A DNA stretch of 64,000 bases, taken from JAUXFS01 sp050329575 (GTDB taxonomy: Bacteria; Pseudomonadota; Alphaproteobacteria; Rhodospirillales; Defluviicoccaceae). Under the pieces are notes generated by a model, which ran no database searches, had not been told where the DNA came from, and saw nothing but the letters and a program-made list of their open reading frames with translations. Location: contig JBHJOP010000006.1 of NCBI GenBank assembly GCA_050329575.1, positions 1 through 64,000 of the forward strand, given 5' to 3'. The position numbers and the translations under genes are program-made. Below, one piece after another: positions 8,944-17,388 of the stretch (position 1 is its first letter; every line of letters starts with the position of its first letter).

Positions 8944-9322
8944 GGTCCGAGCGGTCCGGAACAGGCGGCGACGCGCCCCGGCCGATGCCGGTCGCCGCCG
9001 AGAGGATGGCCGCCGGGACGCCGGCGGCGGGCCGCCCATTCAGCATCGTCGGCCCGCCACGACAGGAACGAGATCCTCATCCCGACCATTCGCGGGACCG
9101 GATCTGCCAAATCGGTCTCTTTACCTAGCATCTCGGCCCACTCTGGCGGGTGTTAGTCTGGCTCGCAACCTGTTTGTTGGAAAACGCGAAACAAGATGGC
9201 ACAATGGTGGCCGGGAAACTGGTCCATCTGGGGAAGCGGGGTGTCGACCAATGCAACCTGAAGACAGGCGTGCCGTGGCTGCACAGCATGCATGGTCACC
9301 ATCGAGCGAAGGACGGGGACGA
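8944..9322. other. Divergent intergenic region, about 380 bases
   Basis: This stretch separates the minus-strand ELM1 gene from the plus-strand LuxR-type regulator. Its left half is GC-rich like coding DNA but I see no convincing gene. Its right half (about 9100-9210) is distinctly more AT-rich, with a TTTGTTGGAAAACGCGAAAC segment near 9171. It probably holds the promoter of the regulator. No clear -35/-10 pair stands out. Confidence 0.4.
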
Positions 9323-10762
9323 ATGAACGAGGGGCGATCCACCGATCGACGGTCGGGCAACGACCGGCGCACCGTGACCGCGGAACGCCGGGTGGGCGAG
9401 GAGAGACGATCGGGGCTCGATCGCCGGCACGGCATCGGTTCGGCCGCCAATGGCGGGCGTTCGCAGACGGCTCGCGCCGTCGTCGATCGCCGCAGCGGCG
9501 GCGACCGTCGGTCCCGCATCGCCGCCGACCCGAGCCAGGAACGGCGGAGCGGGTGGGACCGGCGAGCGTGGATGGATCGGCGCGCGGCGGACGGGATCGT
9601 CACCCCGCTCGCGACCCAGATCTTCTCCGAGAACAGCACGTTGCTGCTCGACCTGGTGACCGGGTTCTACGACGCCAGCATGGAGCGCAGCCCGTGGCCG
9701 CCGCTGCTGGCGCGCTTGGCGGGCGCCCTCGGGGCGGCGACCTGCGCCGTCCAGTTCCACGACTACGGCTCCGGGACCGGTCGCCTGCAGCACAGCGCCA
9801 ACATCGGCCCGGGCTGGACCCGGTCGTACGAGGACCGATTCGCCGCCGGCAACGCCTTTTTGAGGCGGGACGACCGTTTCTCGTCCGCGGGCGCGATCTG
9901 GACGGGCGCGCAGATCGTCCCCGACGCCGAGCTGATGGCCACCGACTTCTACCGCAACTGGCTGGCGCCGCAGGGTCTCCTGCATCATCTGTTCGGCGTC
10001 GTCGAACGCCAGGGGAGTGTCGTCGCGCTCCTGGTCTTCGCCCGGGTCGAGAGCGCGCCGCCGTTCGGCGAACGGGAGGTCACGCTGCTGCGGCTCCTGC
10101 TGCCCGCCTTCCAACGCGGCTTCCGCGCCGGACAGGTCCACACGCGGACCGAGGACCTCCGACGGGTCGCGTTACGGGCGCTCGACGCGCTGCCGCTCGG
10201 GGTGGCGGTGTTGAGCGGCAGCGGCACCGTGCTCGCCGCCAACCAGGCGGCGCGGAGGAACATCGACGCCGGCGACGCGCTGACCATCGCCGACGGCACC
10301 TTGTGGGTGGACTGGGGCTGGCGCAAGCTGCGGCTGCGCGATCTGCTGTCCCGGCTCAGTGCCAAGCCGCGCACCGGCGACGGCGACGACGTTCCGGCCT
10401 TCAGTGTGCCGCGAGGGCTGCGCCAGAAACCGTTGTCGATGGTGCTGCTGCCGGCGGATGGTCGCGACGAGTTCGACGATCGCGATCGCCCTGCCGCGGT
10501 CCTGTTCATCGGTGATCCCGACCGGCCGGCGCAGATCAGCCCCCCCATCGTCACGCAGCTTTACGGACTGAGCCGCGCCGAGGCCCGGGTGGTCGCCTTG
10601 TTGGCGAGCGGCCACCGTCTCGACCAGGTCGCCGAAACCCTGGGGGTGACGTACGATACGGTGCGCAAGCACCTGAAGCAGGTGTTCGGCAAGACCGGGA
10701 CCGACCGTCAGGCGGAACTGGTCCGCCTGCTGGTCACCGGACCGGCCGGGATGCTTTGGTAG
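9323..10762 (+). CDS. LuxR-type HTH regulator with Arg-rich DRR-repeat N-terminus
   Basis: This 479-residue protein ends in a LuxR-type helix-turn-helix (about 410-475), including LSRAEARVVALLASGH and TVRKHLKQVFGKTG. It should bind DNA as a transcription regulator. A PAS/GAF-like sensing region occupies about 95-400, with a helical linker before a PAS-like LDALPLGVAVLSGSGTVLAAN. The first 90 residues are unusual: about ten DRR or ERR triplets, several as RRSGxDRR. This is very basic and probably disordered or nucleic-acid/nucleotide binding. The ATG at 9323 is preceded by GGACGGGG and lies after a non-coding stretch. The HTH call is strong; the signal and targets are unknown. Confidence 0.88.
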   Translation: MNEGRSTDRRSGNDRRTVTAERRVGEERRSGLDRRHGIGSAANGGRSQTARAVVDRRSGGDRRSRIAADPSQERRSGWDRRAWMDRRAADGIVTPLATQIFSENSTLLLDLVTGFYDASMERSPWPPLLARLAGALGAATCAVQFHDYGSGTGRLQHSANIGPGWTRSYEDRFAAGNAFLRRDDRFSSAGAIWTGAQIVPDAELMATDFYRNWLAPQGLLHHLFGVVERQGSVVALLVFARVESAPPFGEREVTLLRLLLPAFQRGFRAGQVHTRTEDLRRVALRALDALPLGVAVLSGSGTVLAANQAARRNIDAGDALTIADGTLWVDWGWRKLRLRDLLSRLSAKPRTGDGDDVPAFSVPRGLRQKPLSMVLLPADGRDEFDDRDRPAAVLFIGDPDRPAQISPPIVTQLYGLSRAEARVVALLASGHRLDQVAETLGVTYDTVRKHLKQVFGKTGTDRQAELVRLLVTGPAGMLW

Positions 10763-10821
10763 GCGGGCCGTCGTTCGACCGTGTCCGCCCGACGCCATCG
10801 CTCCCGCGGTCGCGGGCGGGG

Positions 10822-11007
10822 CTATCCTTTTACGCCGCGCGGGCCGACGAACAGCCAGATCACGAACCCGAGAATGGGAAACACGAGGACCAGAAGGATC
10901 CAGATGATCTTGCCTCCCATCGACGCGCCGCTCTGGACGACGTTGAGGATCGCCCAGATGTCCAGCGCGAGGATGATCAGTCCCAGAAAACCAACTTCAA
11001 TCCCCAT
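10822..11007 (-). CDS. PLDc_N-domain small membrane protein
   Basis: This 61-residue protein has two hydrophobic helices. The second half, KIIWILLVLVFPILGFVIW, matches the phospholipase D nuclease N-terminal (PLDc_N) domain, which is common as a free-standing two-helix membrane protein. The ending FVGPRG is also typical. No enzymatic domain is attached, so it is not itself a phospholipase. A good AGGTCTCG-type ribosome-binding site (GGAGGT) precedes the ATG. It is convergent with the LuxR-type gene. Function is unknown; relatives are often stress-associated. Confidence 0.85.
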   Translation of the reverse strand: MGIEVGFLGLIILALDIWAILNVVQSGASMGGKIIWILLVLVFPILGFVIWLFVGPRGVKG

Positions 11008-11267
11008 CGAGACCTCCGTGGATTGACGAGCGCCCGCCGATCCGCCCGCCGATCCGCCCGCCGCCGGAACCGGCGTGCGCGCGGCGGGTTCCGCCGGCGC
11101 GGCCGAAGCTCGCTCCGAGCGCGACCCGAAGCCGGCGTCCGTGCGCCGCCTGTCGCGACCCTCCGCCTATCGCGGTTTCCCCTCGATCGCAACAGCCAAA
11201 ACGCCGACCTCCCTGCGCCGTCGCCCGCCGTCGGCCCCCCCCGGCCCGACCGCCACGGGGAATCGGC

Positions 11268-12422
11268 GTGAAGGTCGTCGTCGCACCGAACGCCTTCAAG
11301 GGCTGCCTCGCCGCCGCCGACGCCGCCGGCGCGATGGCCGAAGGCGTCGCCCGGGCGGCACCGGATGCCGGGATCGCGCGGGTTCCGGTCGCCGACGGCG
11401 GTGACGGACTGGTCGACGTCGCGCTCGCGGCGCTCGGCGGCGAGGTCCGCGAGGCGTGGGTGAGCGGGCCGCGCGAGCGGGCGCTGCGGGCGCGGTTCTG
11501 CCACGTGCCGGCCCTGCGTCTCGCCGCGATCGAGATGGCGCTCGCCAGCGGCCTGGCGCTGCGCGTCGAGGACGAGCGCGACCCCACCCGGACGACCACC
11601 CGGGGCACCGGCGAGATGATCGCCGCGGCCCTCGATCTCGGCGTGACGCGGATCGCCGTCGGAATCGGCGGCAGTGCCACCAACGACGGCGGCATCGGCA
11701 TGGCGACGGCGCTGGGCGTGCGGTTCCTCGACGATCGCGGCGACGCGGTCGAACCGGTGGGGGGCGCCCTCGGACGGATCCGGCGCATCGACGCCTCCAG
11801 CCGCGATCGCCGCCTCGAAGGCGTCCAGATCGAGGCGGTCTGCGATGTCGACAATCCGTTGCTCGGCCCGCGCGGGGCCACCCGCGTCTACGGACCGCAG
11901 AAGGGTGCGACCGCGGAACAGGTCGAGGCGCTGGAGGCCGGTCTCGCCAACCTCGCTGCGGTCGTCGCCGCCGATCTCGGCATCGACGTGCGCACCCTGC
12001 CCGGCGGTGGCGCCGCCGGCGGCCTGGGAGCCGGCCTTCGGGCCTTCCTCGGGGCGCGGCTGCGCCGGGGAGTCGACGTGGTGCTCGATCTCGTCGATCT
12101 CGACCGCCACCTCGACGGGGCCGACCTGGTGCTGACCGGCGAGGGCCGGATCGATGGTCAGACCCTGTTCGGCAAGGCGCCGGCCGGGGTCGCGGCGCGC
12201 GCCCGGGCACGGGGGATCCCGTGTCTGGCGATCGCCGGCGGCGTCGGTGACGATCTCGGCGATCTCCACGCGATCGGCATCGACGCCGTGTTCAGCCTCT
12301 GTCGCGAGCCGCTCACCCTGGAGCGGGCGATCACCGAGGGCCGACGCCTGCTGGCCGCCGCCACGGAACAAGCGGTGCGCGCCTTTCTCGCCGGCCGAGG
12401 CGGGGTCGGGTCGGGACGTTGA
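11268..12422 (+). CDS. Glycerate kinase (GarK/GlxK type)
   Basis: This 384-residue protein phosphorylates D-glycerate, feeding it to lower glycolysis. It matches the GarK/GlxK family (type II glycerate kinases): the start KVVVAPNAFKG, the motif VPVADGGDG (about 44-52), the central GIGGSATNDGGIGMA, and the C-terminal TGEGRIDGQT. It uses a GTG start at 11268; no better upstream start exists in frame. Length is normal. The promoter of rplU overlaps its stop codon, so the ribosomal operon downstream has its own transcription start. Confidence 0.93.
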   Translation: MKVVVAPNAFKGCLAAADAAGAMAEGVARAAPDAGIARVPVADGGDGLVDVALAALGGEVREAWVSGPRERALRARFCHVPALRLAAIEMALASGLALRVEDERDPTRTTTRGTGEMIAAALDLGVTRIAVGIGGSATNDGGIGMATALGVRFLDDRGDAVEPVGGALGRIRRIDASSRDRRLEGVQIEAVCDVDNPLLGPRGATRVYGPQKGATAEQVEALEAGLANLAAVVAADLGIDVRTLPGGGAAGGLGAGLRAFLGARLRRGVDVVLDLVDLDRHLDGADLVLTGEGRIDGQTLFGKAPAGVAARARARGIPCLAIAGGVGDDLGDLHAIGIDAVFSLCREPLTLERAITEGRRLLAAATEQAVRAFLAGRGGVGSGR

Positions 12423-12446
12423 CAAGCGGGCGACCGCGAGTATAGT
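12419..12446 (+). promoter_or_regulatory. Sigma-70 type promoter of rplU-rpmA
   Basis: A perfect -35 TTGACA (12419-12424) is separated by 16 bases from a near-perfect -10 TATAGT (12441-12446). It overlaps the glycerate kinase stop codon and gives rplU a leader of about 60 bases, a sensible arrangement for a highly expressed ribosomal protein operon. It is the best promoter match I found in the window. Confidence 0.75.
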
Positions 12447-12513
12447 GCGCCTTCTTCCGCGGACCCGCGACGGCGGTGCCCGCCCGATTCACCGTGATCC
12501 AACGGATTGTCAG

Positions 12514-12921
12514 ATGTTCGCAGTCATCCGAACCGGCGGCAAGCAGTACCGAGTGGCCGAAAACGACCGCATCACCGTCGAGAAGCTGCCGGGCGAGCCG
12601 GGCAGCCGCATCACCCTCTCCGACGTGCTGATGATCGGCGGCGACGGCAGCCCGCCGACGGTCGGCACCGGACTGGGCAGCGCCGCGGTGTTCGCCGAGG
12701 TGGTGTCGCAGGGCCTCGGCGACAAGGTGCTGGTGTTCAAGAAGAAGCGCCGCAAGAACCACCGGCGCCTGAAGGGTCACCGACAGCAACTGACCGTGCT
12801 CAGAATCGAGGGGATCAGCCCCACCGGCGAGCCGCCGGCCGCCGATGTCGTCGCGGCGGCCGAGGTCCCGGCGGCGACGGCCGGCGAGGCCGCCGCGGCG
12901 GAATCCGAAACCGAGGAGTAG
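12514..12921 (+). CDS. rplU: 50S ribosomal protein L21
   Basis: This 135-residue protein is bL21 of the large ribosomal subunit, which contacts 23S rRNA. The conserved start MFAVIRTGGKQYRV and the basic segment FKKKRRKNHRRLKGHRQ are diagnostic. The C-terminal 30 or so residues are an Ala/Glu/Pro-rich acidic tail beyond the usual 100-residue core, which is common in alphaproteobacteria. It lies directly upstream of rpmA (five bases between stop and start), the classic rplU-rpmA-obgE order, behind the promoter at 12419. Confidence 0.98.
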   Translation: MFAVIRTGGKQYRVAENDRITVEKLPGEPGSRITLSDVLMIGGDGSPPTVGTGLGSAAVFAEVVSQGLGDKVLVFKKKRRKNHRRLKGHRQQLTVLRIEGISPTGEPPAADVVAAAEVPAATAGEAAAAESETEE

Positions 12922-12926
12922 CGCTC

Positions 12927-13184
12927 ATGGCCCACAAGAAAGCGGGTGGCAGCTCCCGCAACGGCCGCGACAGCGCCGGCCGCAGGCTCGGCGTCAAGAA
13001 GTTCGGAGACGAGCGGGTCGTCGCCGGCAACATCATCGTCCGCCAGCGTGGCACCAAATTCCATCCCGGCGCCGGGGTCGGCATGGGCCGGGACCACACC
13101 TTGTTCGCGTTGAGCGACGGCCGGGTCCGCTTCGAGCGCAAGTCCGGCGACCGCACCTTCGTGCGGGTGGAGCCGATGAGCTAG
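12927..13184 (+). CDS. rpmA: 50S ribosomal protein L27
   Basis: This 85-residue protein is bL27, whose N-terminus reaches into the peptidyl transferase centre of the ribosome. The start MAHKKAGGSSRNGRDS and the segments IIVRQRGTKFHPG and GRDHTLFAL are diagnostic. The N-terminus is the mature type, with no cleavable Firmicute-like extension. The ribosome-binding site is the GAGGAG overlapping the end of rplU. A rho-independent terminator follows about 30 bases after the stop. Confidence 0.98.
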   Translation: MAHKKAGGSSRNGRDSAGRRLGVKKFGDERVVAGNIIVRQRGTKFHPGAGVGMGRDHTLFALSDGRVRFERKSGDRTFVRVEPMS

Positions 13185-13217
13185 CTCCCGCCGGCAGACC
13201 GCCGCCGGCGGACGGGG

Positions 13218-13245
13218 GGGGAATGGCGATCCATTCCCCTTTTTT
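13218..13245 (+). terminator. Intrinsic terminator between rpmA and obgE
   Basis: A nine-base-pair stem, GGGGAATGG with CCATTCCCC and a four-base loop, is followed at once by six T. It sits about 33 bases after rpmA and only 15 bases before the obgE start. It should end much of the ribosomal transcript and reduce read-through into obgE. I see no promoter between it and obgE. Confidence 0.8.
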
Positions 13246-13260
13246 GACGGGCGCTCTCCT

Positions 13261-14289
13261 GTGAAGTTCCTCGACCAGGCCAAGGTGTTCGTGCAGAGCG
13301 GCGACGGCGGCGACGGCTGCGTGTCGTTCCGTCGCGAGAAGTTCATACCTCGTGGCGGGCCGGACGGCGGCGACGGCGGCGACGGCGGCGATGTCGTCGT
13401 CGCATGCGTCTCCGGCCTCAACACCCTGATCGACTTCCGCTACCAGCAGCATTTCAAGGCCGGTCGCGGTCACCACGGGATGGGCAAGGAGCGTTCGGGC
13501 GCCCGCGGTGCCGACGCGCTGCTGCGGGTGCCGGTCGGCACCCAGATTCTCGACGAGGATCGCGCGACGCTTCTCGCCGACCTCACAGAGCCGGGCCAGC
13601 GGGTGGTGATCGCCCGCGGCGGCCGCGGCGGGCTCGGCAACACCCGATTCAAGTCGGCGACCAACCAGGCGCCGCGCCGCGCCGAGGCGGGCGGGCCGGG
13701 CGAGCAGCACTGGCTGTGGCTGCGGCTCAAGCTGGTCGCCGACGCCGGTCTCGTCGGCCTCCCCAACGCCGGCAAATCGACCCTCCTCGCCGCGGTGTCG
13801 CGCGCCCGACCGAAGATCGCCGACTACCCCTTCACCACCCTGCATCCCCATCTCGGCGTCATCACCCGTGGCGAAGAGTCGCTCGTCCTCGCCGACATCC
13901 CCGGCCTGATCGAAGGCGCCCACCTGGGCTCCGGCCTCGGCACCCGCTTCCTCGGCCACGTCGAGCGCTGCCGGGTGCTGGTTCACCTGGTCGACGGCAC
14001 CGGCGAGGACGTGGCCGCCGCCTACCGCACCGTCCGGCGCGAACTCGCCGCCTACGGTGCCGGGCTCGCAGACAAGCCGGAGGTGGTGGCGCTCAACAAG
14101 GCCGATGCCCTCTCCGGCGATCTCGCCGCCGAGCGCCGGGCGGCGCTCGAGGCCGAGACCGGCGGTCCGGTGCTGCTCGCATCGGGGGTGGCCGGCATCG
14201 GCATCGAGGAGCTGATCGCCCGCACCTTCGCCCTGGTGCGGACCGAGCGCGAGGCGCACGCGACGGGTCGGGAGGCCTTCACGCCGTGA
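13261..14289 (+). CDS. obgE: GTPase Obg/CgtA
   Basis: This 342-residue GTPase acts in late assembly of the 50S subunit and in stress and cell-cycle control. The glycine-rich Obg fold is at the N-terminus, including KVFVQSGDGGDGCVSF and a GGDGGDGGD run. The G domain begins near residue 160, with the P-loop GLPNAGKST, G3 DIPGL and G4 NKAD. The variable C-terminal OCT domain is absent, as in many alphaproteobacteria. It starts with GTG 13261 with no evident Shine-Dalgarno site, right behind the terminator. Its stop overlaps the proB start in a GTGA. Confidence 0.97.
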   Translation: MKFLDQAKVFVQSGDGGDGCVSFRREKFIPRGGPDGGDGGDGGDVVVACVSGLNTLIDFRYQQHFKAGRGHHGMGKERSGARGADALLRVPVGTQILDEDRATLLADLTEPGQRVVIARGGRGGLGNTRFKSATNQAPRRAEAGGPGEQHWLWLRLKLVADAGLVGLPNAGKSTLLAAVSRARPKIADYPFTTLHPHLGVITRGEESLVLADIPGLIEGAHLGSGLGTRFLGHVERCRVLVHLVDGTGEDVAAAYRTVRRELAAYGAGLADKPEVVALNKADALSGDLAAERRAALEAETGGPVLLASGVAGIGIEELIARTFALVRTEREAHATGREAFTP

Positions 14290-15446
14290 GCCCCGAACGG
14301 CGCAGCACCGATTTCGCCGCCGCCCGGCTCGTCGTGGTGAAGATCGGCTCGGCGCTGCTGGTCGACGACGAGCACGGATCGATCCGCCGCGGCTGGCTCG
14401 AAGCGCTCGCCGCCGACGTTGCCACCTGCCGGGCGCGCGGGCAGGCGGTGCTGATCGTCTCCTCCGGCGCGATCGCGGTCGGCCGCCGACCGCTCGGCTA
14501 TGCGGACCGGGCGCTGAAGCTGGAGGAGAAGCAGGCGGCGGCGGCGACCGGCATGATCCGCCTCGCCCATGCCTATCAGGAGGTGCTCGCCGCCTACGAT
14601 CTCGTCGTCGGCCAGGTGCTGCTGACCCTCGACGACAGCGAGGATCGCCGCCGCTACATCAACGCCCGCACCACCCTGACCACCCTGCTGGCCAGCGGCG
14701 CGGTGCCGCTGATCAACGAGAACGACACCGTCGCCACCGACGAGATCCGCGTCGGCGACAACGACCGTCTTGCCGCGCGGGTGGCGGAAATGGTCACCGC
14801 CGACACCCTGGTGCTGCTCTCCGACGTCGACGGCCTCTACACCGGCGACCCACGCCGCGACCCCGGGGCCCGCCTGATCCCTGAGGTCCGCGAGATCACC
14901 CCCGAAATCGAGGCGATGGCCGGGCGGGCGCTGCGCGGCCACGGCACCGGCGGCATGGTGACCAAGATCGCCGCCGCCCGGGTGGCGCTCGCCGCCGGCT
15001 GCCGGATGGTGATCGCCGACGGCCATCCGCTGCACCCGCTGCGCCGCATCGAGGCGGGCGCGCCGTGTACCTGGTTCCTGCCCGCGGCCAGCCCGAAGGC
15101 GGCCCGCACCCGCTGGATCGGCGGCCGTCTGAAGCCCGCCGGGGCGATCGTCGTCGATGCCGGCGCGGTCAACGCCCTCGCGCGCGGCAACAGTCTGCTA
15201 CCGGCCGGCGTCGTCGACGTCGAGGGCGACTTCGGCAAAGGGGCGGCGGTGATCGTCAGGACCGCCGAAGGACGCGAGCTCGGCCGCGGTCTCAGCGCTT
15301 ACAGGGCCGCCGACATCCGGCGGATCATGGGCCACAAAACCGGTGAAATCGAGGCGCTGCTCGGCTACCGTGGGCGCGACGAGATCATCCACGCCGACGA
15401 CCTGGCGTTGGCGCGCAAACGACCGGAGAACCCGGATGAGCGCTGA
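14286..15446 (+). CDS. proB: Glutamate 5-kinase
   Basis: This 386-residue enzyme phosphorylates glutamate, the first step of proline synthesis. The amino acid kinase domain covers about 15-265 (VVVKIGSALL, VSSGAIAVG, LINENDTVATDE, LLSDVDGLYT), and a PUA domain follows at about 290-375. The GTG at 14286 overlaps the obgE stop. The end overlaps proA by 11 bases, so ProB and ProA are translationally coupled; in other bacteria the two enzymes cooperate because glutamyl phosphate is labile. Feedback inhibition by proline is typical of the family. Confidence 0.97.
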   Translation: MSPERRSTDFAAARLVVVKIGSALLVDDEHGSIRRGWLEALAADVATCRARGQAVLIVSSGAIAVGRRPLGYADRALKLEEKQAAAATGMIRLAHAYQEVLAAYDLVVGQVLLTLDDSEDRRRYINARTTLTTLLASGAVPLINENDTVATDEIRVGDNDRLAARVAEMVTADTLVLLSDVDGLYTGDPRRDPGARLIPEVREITPEIEAMAGRALRGHGTGGMVTKIAAARVALAAGCRMVIADGHPLHPLRRIEAGAPCTWFLPAASPKAARTRWIGGRLKPAGAIVVDAGAVNALARGNSLLPAGVVDVEGDFGKGAAVIVRTAEGRELGRGLSAYRAADIRRIMGHKTGEIEALLGYRGRDEIIHADDLALARKRPENPDER

Positions 15447-16728
15447 GGAATCGCGCCTCGGTGACGGCGCCGCCGACGTCGCCGGTCTGATGCACGGGCT
15501 CGGCGCCGCCGCCCGCGCCGCCGCCCGGGATCTGGCGACGGTGCCGAGCGGAACCAAGGACACCGCGCTGCGCCAGGCCGCCCGCAACCTCCGCGGGCGC
15601 ACCGCCGACATCCTCGCCGCCAACAGGCACGATCTCGATCTCAGCCGCACCAAGGGCCTCGGTGCCGCGATGCTCGACCGTTTGGCCCTCGATCCGGCGC
15701 GCATCGAGGCGATGGCGCGCGGCCTCGAGGAGATCGCCGCCCTGCCCGACCCGGTCGGCGCGACGATCACCGAATGGGACCGGCCGAACGGCCTCCACAT
15801 CGCCCGGGTGAGGACTCCGCTCGGCGTCGTCGGCGTCATCTACGAATCGCGCCCGAACGTCACCGCCGATGCCGGCGGCCTCTGCCTCAAGGCCGGCAAC
15901 GCCGCGATCCTGCGCTGCGGTTCCGAGAGCTTCCACTCGTCGGGCGTGATCATGGAGTGCCTTGCCGCCGGCCTGGTCGCCGCCGGGCTGCCGGCGGCCA
16001 GCATCCAGCTGGTGCCGACCACCGACCGCGCCGCCGTCGGCGAGATGCTGCGGATGAGCGAGTGGATCGACGTGATCGTCCCGCGCGGCGGCAAGTCGCT
16101 GATCGAGCGGATCACCGCCGAGAGCCGGGTGCCGCTGTTCAAGCACCTCGAAGGCCTCTGCCACACCTACATCGACGCCGACGCCGACCCGGACATGGCG
16201 CGCCGGGTGACGTTCAATGCCAAGATGCGGCGGACCGGCATCTGCGGTGCCACCGAGACGCTGCTGATCGACCGGGCGATCGCGCCCGCGGTGCTGACGC
16301 CGCTCGTCGACGATCTGCTCGCCGCCGGCTGCGAAGTGCGCGGCGACAACGCCACCCGCGCCCTCGACGACCGGGTGCGGCCGGCTTCCGAAGAGGACTG
16401 GGACACCGAGTACCTGGATGCGATCCTGTCGGTCAGGATCGTCGACGGCGTCGAGGCGGCGATCGACCACATCAACCGCCACTCGTCGCAGCACACCGAT
16501 GCGATCATCACCGAGAACAGGGCGACCGCCGAACGGTTCGTCCGCGGCCTCGACTCGGCGATCCTGCTGGTCAACGCCTCGACCCAGTTCGCCGACGGCG
16601 GCGAGTTCGGGATGGGCGCCGAGATCGGGATCTCGACCGGCAAACTGCACGCCCGCGGCCCGGTCGGGGTCGAGCAACTGACCAGCTTCAAATACGTGGT
16701 CCGCGGCACAGGCCAGTGCCGCCCGTGA
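15436..16728 (+). CDS. proA: Glutamate-5-semialdehyde dehydrogenase (gamma-glutamyl phosphate reductase)
   Basis: This 430-residue enzyme reduces gamma-glutamyl phosphate to glutamate semialdehyde with NADPH, the second step of proline synthesis. Family segments are clear: GVIYESRPNVTADA, LKAGNAAILRCGSE, VPRGGKSLI, the catalytic-cysteine region RTGICGATET, and FGMGAEIGISTGKLHARGP near the end. I chose the ATG at 15436, inside the end of proB, because the longer open frame upstream is just proB read in another frame. Length is normal. Confidence 0.97.
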   Translation: MSAEESRLGDGAADVAGLMHGLGAAARAAARDLATVPSGTKDTALRQAARNLRGRTADILAANRHDLDLSRTKGLGAAMLDRLALDPARIEAMARGLEEIAALPDPVGATITEWDRPNGLHIARVRTPLGVVGVIYESRPNVTADAGGLCLKAGNAAILRCGSESFHSSGVIMECLAAGLVAAGLPAASIQLVPTTDRAAVGEMLRMSEWIDVIVPRGGKSLIERITAESRVPLFKHLEGLCHTYIDADADPDMARRVTFNAKMRRTGICGATETLLIDRAIAPAVLTPLVDDLLAAGCEVRGDNATRALDDRVRPASEEDWDTEYLDAILSVRIVDGVEAAIDHINRHSSQHTDAIITENRATAERFVRGLDSAILLVNASTQFADGGEFGMGAEIGISTGKLHARGPVGVEQLTSFKYVVRGTGQCRP

Positions 16729-16764
16729 CCACTCGATCGCGGTTTCGCCCCTGAGGCCCCGACC

Positions 16765-17370
16765 GTGGCCGCACGCCGGATAGGGCTGCTCGGCGGCTCC
16801 TTCGACCCGGCCCATGCCGGCCACCGCTACATTTCGCTGGCAGCGCTGGGCCGCCTCCGTCTCGACGAGGTGTGGTGGCTGGTCTCGCCGCAGAACCCGC
16901 TGAAGACGGCGACCGCGTCCGCGCTGGAGGACCGCCTGGAGACCGCGCGCCGCGTCGCCGCCCATCCGTCGATCCGGGTGACCGACATCGAGCGCACCCT
17001 CGGCACCGTCTACACGGTGGATACCCTGCGCGCGCTGGTCCGCCGCTGTCCGGCGGTCCGCTTCGTCTGGCTGATCGGCGCCGACAATCTGGTCCAGATC
17101 CCCCGCTGGCGACGCTGGCGAAAAATCTTCACGAGCGTTCCCATTGCGGTTTTCGCCCGACCGCCCTATTCTTTCAAGGCGTTGACCGGCAGGGCGGCGC
17201 GCCGCTTCGCCTCCGCCAGGATCGCGGAGGCGCGGAGCGCGGCGCTGGCGGAGATGCGACCGCCGGCGTGGGTTTTCCTGCACACCCGGCCCCATCCCGA
17301 GTCGGCAACGCGGATCCGCGCGGCACGGAACCCGAAACAAGGGCGCCGGGCGGGGACCGGAAAACCGTAA
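16765..17370 (+). CDS. nadD: Nicotinate-nucleotide adenylyltransferase
   Basis: This 201-residue enzyme adenylates nicotinate mononucleotide on the way to NAD. The nucleotidyltransferase signature is the N-terminal GLLGGSFDPAHAGHRYI, with the HxxH-like AHAGH. The segments WWLVSPQNPLK and WLIGADNL are typical of NadD. The C-terminal ISTGKLR-like signature region is degenerate (ATRIRAARN), as often in alphaproteobacteria. GTG 16765 is the start. It sits between proA and rsfS, the usual alphaproteobacterial order. Confidence 0.95.
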   Translation: MAARRIGLLGGSFDPAHAGHRYISLAALGRLRLDEVWWLVSPQNPLKTATASALEDRLETARRVAAHPSIRVTDIERTLGTVYTVDTLRALVRRCPAVRFVWLIGADNLVQIPRWRRWRKIFTSVPIAVFARPPYSFKALTGRAARRFASARIAEARSAALAEMRPPAWVFLHTRPHPESATRIRAARNPKQGRRAGTGKP

Positions 17371-17388
17371 CAGAGGAGAGAGAGGGCC

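Noticed and set aside
10803..10830. Hairpin CCCGCGGTCGCGGG after the LuxR-type gene
   Set aside because: The T run is separated from the stem by about ten bases, so it is not a standard intrinsic terminator.
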